NCBI RefSeq assembly: GCF_003589595.1
Contig: NW_020653719.1
Coordinates: 1,191,616 to 1,255,615, forward strand
Source: Hyposmocoma kahamanoa
Taxonomy: Eukaryota > Arthropoda > Insecta > Lepidoptera > Cosmopterigidae
Length of the DNA stretch: 64,000 nt
Reading direction: 5' to 3'
Positions within the stretch are counted from its first letter, which is position 1. Each line of letters starts with the position of its first letter. This document shows, piece after piece, positions 35,526 through 46,729 of this stretch. Under the pieces are notes generated by a model. The model was not told the origin of the DNA and searched no databases. It worked only from the letters and a program-made list of their open reading frames with translations. The position numbers and the translations under genes were made by a program.

Positions 35526-35661
35526 CAAGTCAAGGCGCAAGCTGAACGAGACGTGCTTACGAGGCGGCGGCGCAGGTTGTGCGGGACCCTCGTAGAACGC
35601 CGCTTCCTCCAGACCGTAGTCTGATTCCGACTCTGTCCACTCCAGCTTCATGCTGCTGGGA
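35526..35661 (-). CDS. Coding exon of a minus-strand gene, possibly first coding exon of an ETS (pointed-like) gene
   Basis: A 136-nt open exon. On the minus strand it follows a pyrimidine-rich acceptor (ttcttctgttacag) and ends at a donor TTG|GTATGT. The reading frame gives PSSMKLEWTESESDYG, then LEEAAFYEGPAQPAPPP and RKHVSFSLRLDL, an acidic then proline-rich peptide. The ATG within it has A at -3 and could be the translation start; otherwise one base completes an upstream codon. It ends in phase 0, matching the phase-0 start of the exon at 7687-7807, so the two could be spliced together over a 27.7 kb intron. I do not recognise this peptide by itself; the gene link is inferred from phase and strand. 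A GTAAGC inside the exon is an alternative donor but would break the frame into 7687-7807. Confidence 0.5.
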
Positions 35662-35820
35662 CTGTAACAGAAGAAACATAATTTTAAATTGGCAATACAG
35701 GTTTTACTTAGAGTCATCCCTAATAATATCTTTATTCTTATACGTCTAGTGTTATAATGTGTTACTTAATTACAAATTAAGTTTAGACATTGGGACTTAT
35801 AATATACAATACGACATGTA

Positions 35821-36010
35821 TGGTAACTCCATACAAACGTAGCAGTGCGGCTTGTATCTGTGCCGCGTGCCGTGTACGGACGCACACATTCGCATAATCT
35901 CGCGATGGATTCGCGTTGCATAGCGTTGGTCGTCTCGCGTTCCTTTCATAATTTTGCAAATGTGTGCGTCCGTACACAAGCCGCGCTGCCGCGTTTGTAT
36001 AGAGTTACCT
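35821..36010. mobile_element. Palindromic MITE, family P, full copy
   Basis: Left arm tggtaactccatacaaacgt and right arm its near inverse (cgcgtttgtatagagttacc), both containing tacggacgcacacatt. About 190 bp. Confidence 0.65.
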
Positions 36011-36959
36011 GTCTTATTATGCTTCTAACCTTAACGGGAACGAAGTCATGGGAAAATGTTAGTAAAAACATAAATAAACATGGTAATAACAAATCGAATA
36101 CAAAATATTATAACGAAATGTAAAATACGCTACATAGAAATATTAAGGTAAAAAAATCTGCAAGACAATATATATGGTTGGTATGGGCTGGTATAGTTAT
36201 TGACTACAAAGAGTCTAGTCATAGTCATGGCTTTATCATTACGAGGCATTCTTGCGCCCGCGCACGCCTAGCAACAATAAGGCTTCTAACCGCAGCGACA
36301 GCCTCCTATTTTGAATTAATCGACAGCCGTCCTCACAACTTTTTCTGTCTCTTTCACACACCATACAAAAGAAAGGGATAAAAGAAAGATGAATCCAGAA
36401 AAGTGTCGATTCAAACTCGGGTTGAACCTGTTCCTCACCTTGCAATACATCAACTTGTTCTATCAGATGCTTTTTTGTTTTTTGTACGCTCTGAATTGAA
36501 AAGTCTTTTTTTTCTCTCTGCAGTAGAATACAGCTACTGTGTTACTTGTTTTAAAATTTGTAATCTTCAGTCGACATTGTAACTTGTTTATAATAAAAAA
36601 CTGACTGTTCATTATTCTTTGACAAATAATTTATGGTGCACGCAAATAATAAGCGATGAACACTTACTGTTTATCTTTTCCACTAGGTAATTTAGAAACA
36701 CTCTAAATGTTATAGTATTGACTTCGCACATGCAACCAAATTCTGTCGTAACTCAAAAATGGTGGAATTGGAAAAACACGATTTGGAATTTCGAAAAATT
36801 ACTGAAAGGCACCAATAAATTTATATTCTCGTTTTTGTGTGGATAAGTAAATATTAAGTATGTGTAAACAAAAATAATCCTATTATTCACAAAAAGATCC
36901 GTTCAGTATTTTCTTTACATTTTAACTTTTTTTTAGTAGTTAGTAATTATTATTTAATA

Positions 36960-37110
36960 CCTGATTCAGTAGAAGTAACCAAAAGCACGTTTCCAAATAA
37001 ATTAACCCTACTCAGTTCCCGATAACTAACGCCATCTTCCTCGAATGCCATCAAAGAGAACACATTGCTTAACACTTCAGATGTAACGAGTTGATCCGCC
37101 GGAAGCTGTG
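36960..37110 (-). other. Possible coding exon, unidentified
   Basis: Minus frame QLPADQLVTSEVLSNVFS, MAFEEDGVSYRELSRVNLF, GNVLLVTSTESG lies between a possible acceptor (acccgatgacacag) and a donor (TCAG|GTATTA). Its exit phase does not fit the exon at 35526-35661. Confidence 0.2.
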
Positions 37111-37318
37111 TCATCGGGTATGAAATGATTTTAAAAGAGGAACGAGGATGTATAGGCACACTCCTTAACATATGTTACATGCTACTAAAACATCTTCATC
37201 GTTCTATATGTAACGATTTTGTATATACAAAAGCATATTACGTTGAACCATGTTTTCGTTAACAACAAAAGTCATTAAACAAGCAGGTGATACAAACCAT
37301 AATTTCTTTTTAAATTTA

Positions 37319-37618
37319 CGATACCAAGTGACGGAAGGAACAAGTCGTGACAGGCACGTCGTTAGGTGATAAGTAAGCGACGTGCCTGTCCATAGCAGTT
37401 GCAATGTCACTGAAAGCTCTAAATGGCAAATATCTGAGGGGCACCGAAACTGTGCCAGTCACCCTAGACATAAGTTGATAAGCCCCATAATTCCATCAGC
37501 TCATTTATAACCTTCAAAACCGGAATGATGTAATGCTCATTTTACCGATTGGCGGCTTAAACAGCTAAGGTGGCAGTACTTCTTTGGACGAATTCTTCCA
37601 CAAGGACCTCTACTGCTA
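37319..37618 (-). repeat. Family A repeat, full length with local inverted duplication
   Basis: Runs from gataccaagtgacgg to ggacctctactgct. Near 37345-37390 the block gacaggcacgtcg is repeated inverted (cgacgtgcctgtc). Confidence 0.75.
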
Positions 37619-38097
37619 TTTATTTTTTAAGAACAAACAGACCTGGAAGTCCGTAAATATTAAAAAATGAAAGAGCAAGTATATACGATGTTCAAAGCTG
37701 CATTTAAATAAAGTGATAAAATTCCTCACCGGAATTTAAATCCTCAGTCAAGTACACAGGGCATGAATTTATAATAGTATTAAATGACACCCCGAACACA
37801 ACAGTCTGTTGCTGTGCGCAAATAAAATTTATAAAATACTCCGCGCTTTCTTCAAAACTATGGACTTGTAGGTTTTGCTTACGCGTGCTTTTAATTGAAC
37901 GAGTTTTATTAATAGGTATAATATAATGTAGGTGTTTAGAATGCTGACGTGCGTCTAGTACATGTCATATTAACTGCCTTTAATTTAAAAATATTTATAT
38001 TAGAGAAGTATATTTATTATAGAAGTCTAGATAGCACTTAAAGAAACCAGGTAACTTTAGAACGCTGCCCAAAAATGTTTTAATTGTTCGCCTAGAC

Positions 38098-38280
38098 CAG
38101 AGGTTCCCAGACCTTTCTTCTCATAGACCACTTTCAAAATTTAGCTGGTTCCGGTGGACCCCCTGCAGCTACATTTCTACCATATTCCATATCCAAATTT
38201 TTTTTATCACGCTAACGTAGACCCCCGTAGAGTCTCCGTGGGCCACTGGGGGTCCACCTGGACCACTTTGGGAACTAAGG
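38098..38280. mobile_element. hAT-like MITE with perfect 8-bp target duplication
   Basis: 183 bp bounded by cagaggttccca and tgggaactaagg, and flanked by gcctagac on both sides (38090-38097 and 38281-38288). The 8-bp duplication and the ggttccca-type ends are those of hAT elements. The interior (tggaccccctgcagc, gaccactttggg) is a repeat I have seen across arthropods. Confidence 0.8.
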
Positions 38281-39286
38281 GCCTAGACGATTGGATGGTA
38301 AGAGATTGTCAGAAAAAGGCAGTCGTAAAATGTTTGTATACGATAAACGAGCACATACATTTTAAGTCTTCTAAGTTATTTGTTGTGTCTAATTTTGTAC
38401 CTATATAACTTAATATTATATAGTTGTGCGACCAAGCGGAATGCTGCCCAACCTACACTACGCTCAAATAATAATAAATTAATCACGCTTAGTCCTATAG
38501 AGGTAGTCTGCTCCATATACAACAGTGATATAGTTAAAAGTGTCATCGACAGATTTCGGCGCTTCTGAACCCAGTTGCAGTCGTATCGTGTCGGTCAATA
38601 TCCGCCGGATACGAGACGACGCCCGACACGAGACGTTATTGTCTTGTAATTGAAACGGCGTGTCGATTTGTATATGTGGATTATATCGGTGGGGTGGTTG
38701 TGCTTCTAATGTCGAATGGGTAAAGACAAATGGGCTGTGTTGTAAGGGTTAATGAATGAATCCCGTACGGGGTACTTCTTGGTAGGTAATGTTCCAGAGC
38801 TATGCGACACGGAGGGAAAGTACTTTAAATTTCTACTCTCCTTGTCATCATAACTAACGCAATTGCATTTTGGTAATTTTCGAGACATCGGCCATCTAAA
38901 GTTTTTTTTGACAAATGTCAATTGCGCTGATTTTGCTTACATTAACATGACGAAATTTTACATTTAAGTTTAGGAAAATTAATTGTAATGCGTTTTATAG
39001 TTTATATTTGTACTTGCAAAAGTATCGGCTTTATCACTTCATAGATAGCTTTGATTATTTACTAATAAGTATTATTTATTAAAAATTATATCCCCATAGA
39101 GCAAAATATCCTATCTACAATACTTAAAATACTTTCTCTTCGTGTCCCTAACACACTAAAGAACACTGCGCTAACTTTTACTATTTTTTGGTTATTTTCT
39201 GTTATTTTTGTAAACAGCTCTTTTAATTTATTAATATTATGCTCCCCGAATTTTGTGAAAAAATAAACAAAGAAACAAAAACAAAC

Positions 39287-39480
39287 AGGAAATGAAACTA
39301 TTTAAATTGCGTATATTTGTTTTTTCAAACAAACCAACCAAACCAAAAAAAAGGGTAGTTTGCAGTAATACTAAACATAACTGGTTAATTACTATACCAC
39401 CTCAGTCAACCGTGACCATGGGACCTATAAAGGGCCCGAAATGTTGGTTTGTTTGAAAAAACAAAATTTTACAAATTCAA
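39287..39480. repeat. Family F repeat
   Basis: Arm aggaaatgaaactattt at 39287 and block gtcaaccgtgaccatgggac, ataaagggcccgaaatgttg, tttgtttgaaaaaacaaa at the right. The middle is replaced by unrelated sequence. Confidence 0.6.
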
Positions 39481-39846
39481 CTTTAGATTTCATGTGACAG
39501 CTAGATTACTAAAGAAGAAGAAACCTCTGCTAACTTTAGCTTCAGATTAGCCGTATTACGTCATAAAAAGAATTACGGTTGGTCGGTAATGTAATACTTA
39601 CTATAATGAGTTGTCATCTGGCTAAATAAAACAGCACCTTCTATCTTATCTCAAAGATAGCTTATCACAACTAGCAGCTACGATTGGCGTGATTACTGTT
39701 CTTCATATTTTGAATATTTATGATTTTTTTCATTCATAATTTATCGGAATCTTGAAAGTTTACAATTTTTGGTTTTTGTTTGCTTTCGTGGTTTTCTACA
39801 GGGTCATTATTAATTATCCTGAAAGCCTCTTCACACGACATATTCA

Positions 39847-40146
39847 GTAGCAGTAGACCTCCTTGTGAAAGAGTTTGTCCAGGTAAGTACTGCCACCTTA
39901 CCTATTTCTGCCGTCAAACAGTAATGACAGCATTACTGTGTTCCGGTTTTGAAGGGTAAGGGTACTGGTGAAATTACAGACACACGGGACTTGTCAACTT
40001 ATTCCTTAGGGTGACGGGCGCAGTGCCAGTGCCACTCAGATCTTTTTAAAGCTCTGAGTGGCACTTCAACTGTTATGGACAGACGTGTAGCCTACCATCA
40101 GGCGCACGACTTCTTCGTCCCATCACTTGATATTATAAAAAAAATA
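39847..40146 (+). repeat. Family A repeat, full length
   Basis: From agtagcagtagacctccttg to cccatcacttgatattataa and an A run, about 300 bp; one of the best-preserved copies. Confidence 0.8.
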
Positions 40147-40661
40147 TAATCGAAAAAAAGAACAACTTTCACAATAGAAACGATGAAATTCAAAGAAAGA
40201 TGCTTTCAACATTCATTGATCTGTAGGAAGATAAGAAAAATTATTGTTCAATTTACAGTATATTCAACAGTTTAGTTCTCAAACAAGAGTAAAACAGAGA
40301 AGGATTTAAGTAAGATATTGAATCCATATTAATTTTTATTAACGTTTTAGACTATGCTACGCGTCGTTATAAAAAAATGTGATAAAGGCGGTTGATATGC
40401 AGAATACATATACATTAAAAAAATAGAAAAATTAAATAAAGAAAAAAGTGGGTCCGTGACTCGCAGTTACTCCGCCATGGTGTGTCATACATTGGAACAC
40501 CACAATCAAAATATATACTTAGGTACAAAAAAATCTAAATTCAAATAATTGGTAACCAATTAAGCATTAAATAAATAAAATTAAAATGATTGATGATATA
40601 CATAACCTTAAGGGACTACGTGATCACTGTCTGTTTCGTGCATTTAGTCGTGATTATCAGA

Positions 40662-41045
40662 CTATAAGGTTCCCGACCTACAGTCATACCTGTAACCCGC
40701 TCCTGCCCAGCAACAGCGAGAGCGCACACGCAAACTCGCATGTTCACTAAACGCCTGAATACTGAATTGATCAGTGAAAGTAGCTATTTCTTTCCACATC
40801 GGAAAGTGGTTCTTGGAAGCTGCATTAATGTGAATTTCAAATTGCTGATATGCTAAATCTGATATGATATCAAGTTGTGGTAATTTAGTCCTTTTTACAT
40901 ATTTTTTTAAATTATGAGAGTGCCATTTGAACACTGAACCCCTTTTTATATCTACCCATAACTTCGCCATTTCGTGAACATAAAAACGGACTCTGCTGCA
41001 CTGCTGTGGTTTCCTAATTCCGTATGCAGGTATCCTAGGTATCAT
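40662..41045 (-). other. Unidentified 127-codon open frame
   Basis: A protein-like composition (KLWVDIKRGSVFKWHSHNLK, IHINAASKNHFPMWKEIATF, FSEHASLRVRSRCCW) with no stop over 384 bases. A possible donor (ACAG|GTATGA) lies inside near its 3' end. I do not recognise the family. It could be a gene remnant, a piece of an unknown transposon or chance. Confidence 0.25.
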
Positions 41046-41057
41046 CCGAAAAATACT

Positions 41058-41353
41058 TAGTAGCAGTAAAACTCCTTATGAAAGAGTTCATCCAGGGAAG
41101 TGCTGCCACCTTACCTATTTCTACAGCCAAGCAGTAAATGTGAGCATTACTGCGTTCCGGTTTTGATGGGAAAGGGTCAAGGGTGCTGGTGAAATCACAG
41201 GCACAGGAACTTGTCAACTTGTCTCAGGATGACAGGCCCAGTGGCAGCGCCCCTCAGATCTTTGTAATTTAAAGCTCTAGGTGGCACTGCAACTGTTACA
41301 GACAGGTGTGTCGCTTACGACCAGGCTTATTTGTGCGTCCCCTAACAAAAAAA
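41058..41353 (+). repeat. Family A repeat, just upstream of ATP synthase d
   Basis: From ttagtagcagtaaaactcct to gtcccctaacaaaaaaataa. It ends about 280 bases before the ATP synthase d start codon. Confidence 0.75.
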
Positions 41354-41631
41354 TAAATAAAGAAGCTTATCCTGTAAAGTCATGCAGGCATTGAATTGAG
41401 CATTGAGCAGGCTCAATGATCGTAAGATCGTTATGCCTATATACACATAATATAAAGTCTTCTTTTTGAACATTGACTTACGTTTGAACTTTACGGCTGT
41501 CATAGTTGGCAGACCTCAAAACTTGTCACATTAATAATGTCAAACGGTCTGATGTTGTTACAAAAGTCAACTTTTAAATTTAATTTGTATTAACTATCCA
41601 ATACACATAGGTACCTAATTTCTGAAAAAGT

Positions 41632-42644
41632 ATGGCGAAAAGATTCACAAAGTCTTCTATAGACTGGGTAGCACTTGAAAAGCGGGTGCCCCGTGATCAG
41701 AAAAACCAATTCTTGGTTTTCAAAGCTAAATCTGACGGATACTTACGAAGGCAAGTTATCGATGTAATTGCAGATTATAGCGTTGTTTTTCTAATGTGTA
41801 ATAACATCGTCGCACCTACAACAAACTCAAATAAATTTTAGGAAAGACTATTTTTAAATCTTTCATCAACGGGAAACGAAAATTTGACGATCTTTTCAAA
41901 GGACTTCAGATAGTCAGATAACCCACAACCTAAAATTCACTGTACTGCTCTGTCGTCGTGTGTCGTCTTAGTCGATTTATTAGTCTTAGAATTATTTATT
42001 GTATTTCAGAGTCCTTGCAAATCCTGAAAAACCTCCAGAAATTAACTGGGCAGAGTATCAGAAGTCGGTGCCTGTTGAAGGCCTTGTAGAGAAATTCAAA
42101 TCGCAATACCAGAGCCTACAGGTGCCATTTCCAAATGATACTTTGTCGGCCGAAATTGATAAACAGTGGTCGGCGATTGAACCAGGAATAAAAGCGTTTC
42201 GTGCCGAGATGCAAAAGGAGATTGACGCGTAAGCCATTTAAAGTTCTTTGTATACCTGAGTGAGAATGCTTCGAAATTGAAAAAATATTTTTTTACAAAC
42301 AAGTGATATTTAATAGTTATTTTTATTTCTGTTCTTGTCTGGACATCAAATAATTTGATTTATCAATTATTTTCACATTCAGCCCGATCGACTGTTATTG
42401 TCGTGCAAAATCAGTGCATCAGTAAACACCTTTAATAGCTGTATGTTTGTTAAACAGGGCTAACAAACAGTTGCAACGCATCAATGCGTTGCCGAAGTTT
42501 GAGGACATGCATATGGAAATGTTCAAGGACATGTACCCTGAGGAAGCGTTAGATCCCGTAAACAGGCCCACTTTCTGGCCACACAACCCTGAAGAGCAGC
42601 CAGGTTATAAGCCACCTAATGCACCGGCAGCCGCAGGACATTAG
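41632..42644 (+). CDS. ATPsynD: ATP synthase subunit d, mitochondrial (three exons)
   Basis: Peripheral-stalk subunit of the mitochondrial F1Fo ATP synthase, holding the F1 head against rotation on the matrix side. Coding exons are 41632-41750, 42010-42228 and 42458-42644, joining to 174 codons plus a TAG stop; the fly protein is about the same length. Family landmarks seen in order are an N-terminal SSIDWVALEKRVP segment, KAKSDGYLRR, then VLANPEKPPEINWAEY at the start of exon 2, and ALDPVNRPTFWPHNPEEQPGY near the C terminus. The start has a good context (A at -3, G at +4). Both introns are phase 2. Intron 1 (41751-42009) begins with GC in a strong AG|GCAAGT context; the nearest GT donor would shift the frame away from VLANPE. 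Intron 2 (42229-42457) is GT-AG. AATAAA hexamers occur about 260 bases past the stop. Identity is from family knowledge and is very likely. Confidence 0.95.
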
Positions 42645-44557
42645 TTATACTTTGATTGTTTTGTTAAAATATTGTCGATACAATGATTATAAGTTTTTTG
42701 CTATAAATATAGACTATGTCGTGTAGAGATGACTTTTTTTTCTTGTTACCAATCTAGTTAGGTAAATTAATGTGTGTCTCGGAAGAATGCGAAAGCGCCT
42801 CATGACTCCGGAATATGCATATGGTGAGGAGATGAAATACGTCAAGATTTAGTCGGTAAGATTCCGACATAACCCCGCCTGTCTCGGGGGGTTAGTATCC
42901 ATGAGAATAAAACTTAATGTTTTCGATTAATAAAATTCAGCAATGTAACTTAGATGCATCTTTATAGACAAAAATATTCATCAAAACCAATACTTCAACT
43001 TCTTATTTGTGTGTCTTCTGAGGCGACTCAGATCACGTCTGTTATGGAATAAATCAGTGCGTCTGGGTGTTATAAATTCTTTGGCCTGAACTGATCTCAT
43101 TACGGTGCTCATAAAATACGAACCTTATCGCTTAATCTTGCTCAAGTCTTATTAAAATGGCAACGTTTGTTTATTTAGTAAGGGCGCGCGCGAGTCCAAA
43201 CATCGTGAGTTATTGTCTATGCATGCGCGGACGCAGAAGGGCTGGTGGCAGCTAAATTTAGCCACTCACAGGGTCGCAGTGCCACTGTGAGACTAGCCAA
43301 AGCGGCAAATTATGACGGATGACGGAGTTGCATTACACTTACTTTGAGTCATATCAAATGAGCTGGGAATGCAACTCGTGTTTCTTGATGATCGTTAAGC
43401 GCTGTTCATTATAGAAACCTGATATTGCGATCACGGATTTGTTTTTTACGATAGTGCCTAGGTTAACTTAATGTCATAATATTTGTTATAAATTTTTTCT
43501 TGTATATCTCATATTTCTTCGCCTGATCCCTTTTTTGCTCTATATGTACAGCTTCTTAATCCCAAATTTCCTTTTTACGTAATAAATTTCACCGTTCTAG
43601 AGACAAAAACCTTATCAGTGGCTCAAACACTAACCGCGAAAAGCCAAGAACTATAAAAAAAATGCTACTTGAGTACTAGCGAGCTGAAGCTGTAACGTGA
43701 CAGATACAGTAACGAGGTTCCACTGTAACATAACATTCAACGGTTACGGTTACAGCTCGCTATAGAGTACCCGGCTTTTATGTAGATTACAACACTTTCG
43801 TCAGTTGTTATATAACGATTACATGCACTGTAAATGGCTGAAACGCTAACCGCGAGAAGCCAAGAGAACTAAGAAAAAAAAATGTAATAAATTTTCAAAA
43901 AGTTTAATTTCTGGTTTGACAGTATTGGTTTTTATTTACTTGAGCAGCAAGTATATAGAAAAGAGTAGCTATGCCTTAGACTATGGAAACCAACCCTCAA
44001 CCCGGCACTGGCAGAATTGTCCTCAGTGGGACAGAAGCCAAAACATCCAAAAAAAGTATTTCTTGAGTGTAATCGGAAAAAAATCAAAGTAGCATGTGCT
44101 AAACCCATGAAATTTTGCTTTTGTGGCTGTCACAGTGATTTTTACATAGCTGCCTATTTACATAGCCACATTGGTGTTGACGTAATCTCGCAAATTTACA
44201 CATTTCTAGGTTCTTTGTGATCGATTTATCGAATTTTGGTTGAAATATACTATATATTTGAAATATAATGTTCTATTTTTGTTTTTGAATAAATCGGAGT
44301 TCAGGACGTGGTGAGATATGAATGTGGTGAGTTGAGAATTTGGTAACCTGCTAACAAAGGAGAGTAACCTGAAAATTGGTAGGTTTCTTTAATGCTACGC
44401 AATTTTCAACTTTTCGTGGTCACAAAAGCAAAGATTTTGCAGGAAAACAAAGTTTTTTCCAGTTATTTAGGCATGTTAAAGATCAATTAAGAAAATGATA
44501 TTGATAATCCAGGAACTAAAATCGTGTTACATGGTTTTATTTATTTATATATACGTT
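42645..44557. other. 3' flank of ATP synthase d, non-coding
   Basis: AATAAA-type signals at about 42905 and 42929 could end the transcript. A hairpin-like block (accccgcctgtctcggggggtt without its first bases) near 42875-42895 and a duplicated phrase (ctaaccgcgaaaagccaag near 43630, ctaaccgcgagaagccaag near 43845) suggest further repeats. Confidence 0.35.
43669..43778. repeat. Small inverted-ended element
   Basis: gagtactagcgagctg near the left and cagctcgctatagagtac at the right are inverse matches; the interior has no ORF. Confidence 0.4.
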
Positions 44558-44750
44558 CCATGACTGTTTTCGCTGGACGCGGAGGTCCCGGGGTCGTTTC
44601 ACGGTAGGACCAATTTGGGAAATGAACGTTTCTAAATTGGTTCTGGTCTGGGTGTTTCGGGAAGTGCTCCAGAGTGAATTCCTTTGCTCTGGTACTCCTA
44701 GTACAGGAAATTCTCTAGTTTGAGACCAGGCAACCGGTGCGGTTATGTAT
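44558..44750 (+). mobile_element. Probable SINE (ggaggtcccggg type)
   Basis: A block with tggacgcggaggtcccgggg, a B-box-like position, followed by ctaaattggttctggtctgg and gaccaggcaaccggtgcgg. I associate this string order with a common lepidopteran SINE; the A box is not clear here. Confidence 0.45.
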
Positions 44751-45226
44751 CACATTACATTATTAATATTACTATCATAGAGCGTGTAACCATTTCGAGT
44801 TATCAGAAAAATAAAAAGAAGTCATATCGTGGTAATAAACGTGTGTACATGCACAGCTGAATATATAATTCACTTTGATCTTATACCAAACTATATGGCA
44901 TATAGGTATGTCATAAGCACTATCAGAGAAGTGCGTTATCTACCCATTACATGTGAAGGTCGTGTGCGGCCCGTACCTTTGAAATTCAACTCAGATTTTT
45001 GCATTCCCCTTAATCTAAATATGACGTACAGATTCATATATCTAATTTGAAAATTATATTAGAATGCAAGGTTTTTGATGATGCAGGTTTTTTACACATC
45101 AGCTGATGCTGATTTTAGGTAGGTATTAAAAACGCGAATAATGTACATCCTCACTGAATCTATCTACATAAAAAAGCTTTAAATTTTTTTTGGTATAGTA
45201 ATAACCAAACAAAACACCAAGACCCT

Positions 45227-45384
45227 TTACAGGTCACATAGTCAACCGTGATCACGGGACCTGTAAAGGGCCCGAAGCGTCGGTTTGTTTGAAAAAACAA
45301 ATATACGCGATTTAAATTCGGAAAAATAGTTTCATTTCCTATGTGTAACAATCGCGAAAACCTAAGAACTCGATAGCAATAAAA
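45227..45384. repeat. Family F repeat
   Basis: Contains ctttacaggtcacatagtca opposite tgatcacgggacctgtaaag and the complete right arm through gtgtaacaatcgcgaaaacc. Confidence 0.65.
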
Positions 45385-45402
45385 TATTATTTCAATGATT
45401 TT

Positions 45403-45930
45403 GTGATGTTTATTAACAATTTCGATTATGAAACGGCCGCCATAAGGCATAATATGGATTCTCTAATCAACAGGCCAGTCCTTTCGGATGAAATTTTTCT
45501 TCATAAAATAGTGAACGGTAGTATAGACTCCGCTTTATTATTACCTTTAATTAACTTTAATATTCCTAGAATCTCCTCCCGTACCAAAATTACATTATTG
45601 TTACCCTTGTTCTACGACTTACGCCAAAAACACATTTGTTTGACACTCGTGTAAGTACTATAATGAGAAATTGAACGACATCGACAATTTTTCGTTATCA
45701 TTGACGAGTTACAAGAAAAAAGTGGGAAATATTATATTTGACAGAGGACCCCGTGAAGAAACTAAAACCTCTGTAACAGGTTTAATTACATTTTATTTAT
45801 TTTCTGTATGTGTACAAACTCATATTTTGTAATACTTATACGTATTTAATGGAACAACCTGGTTTGTTAGGAAGTTAATATATTTCTTGTAAGATTTGAA
45901 TAAGACTATGTTTTCCTAAATGAATAAAAA
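45403..45930 (+). mobile_element. LINE ORF2 3' end
   Basis: Frame starting near 45403 reads DYETAAIRHNMDSLINR, SDEIFLHKIVNGSIDS and LINFNIPRISSRTK, again the post-RT end of a LINE ORF2. Frameshifts follow about 45600; atgaataaaaaataa near 45920 may be the tail. Confidence 0.6.
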
Positions 45931-46396
45931 ATAAGAATCAACCTACATGACAACAATAATTCAGCTTTGTTTAATCTTTGTGGAATTTTATCAAAGTTAT
46001 ATTCTAAAAACAACAGCTGAACTCACGCTTAGCTGCTTTTTCGGCTAACAGTCTGATTCTTGAAAGGTTGTAAATAGTTTCAGCGTATCGTTTAGGTCAT
46101 GTCATGACTCTAACATCCGCAATGAATATCAGCATCGATGAATGCGAATGCTGATGCGGACATTTTAATTCATGCTGATTATCTGCGGATGCGGAAGCGG
46201 ATGCTGACATTCGTAACAGCCCTGTTAGGATGTCATGTCTTAATGCTTTGTTTTCGAACTTCGTCGGTGTTTGGGTTGCGTCAAGTAATTGTTGATGCTG
46301 AAATTTCATGGCATTCGCAATATTAATCCTTATAATTTAATTTTACAGATTCATATAGATTTGTTATTTTTATTGATACAAAGACAGTTCATTTTA

Positions 46397-46729
46397 CTAG
46401 CAGTAGAAGTCCTTGTGAAAGAGTTCGTCCGGGAAAGTACCGCTACTTCACCTATTTGTGTCTACATTGACTCCGGGAGGGCGACACCATGAAAACCGGT
46501 GTGCAAGCCACACGACCACAGAGGTCGTCAAAGGTAAGAGTGATGGTGAAATGGGACTTGTCTACATATGTCTCAGGGTGACACGCGCAGTGACAGTGAC
46601 CTCTACTTGTGATTTAAAGCCTTAGAGGATGGAAAAAATAAAGCTCTGAGTGACACTGCAACTGTTATGGACAGGCGTGTCATTTACCACCAGGCCTTGT
46701 TCGTCGCGTCACTTGGTATCATAAAAAAA
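46397..46729 (+). repeat. Family A repeat with internal insertion
   Basis: From ctagcagtagaagtccttgt to gtcacttggtatcataaaaa. About 75 foreign bases beginning tgtctacattgactccggga replace part of the 5' half. Confidence 0.75.

Noticed and set aside
46097..46330. Short tandem-like gcggatgcgg region as a satellite
   Set aside because: Only a few irregular repeats of the motif; too short to define an array.
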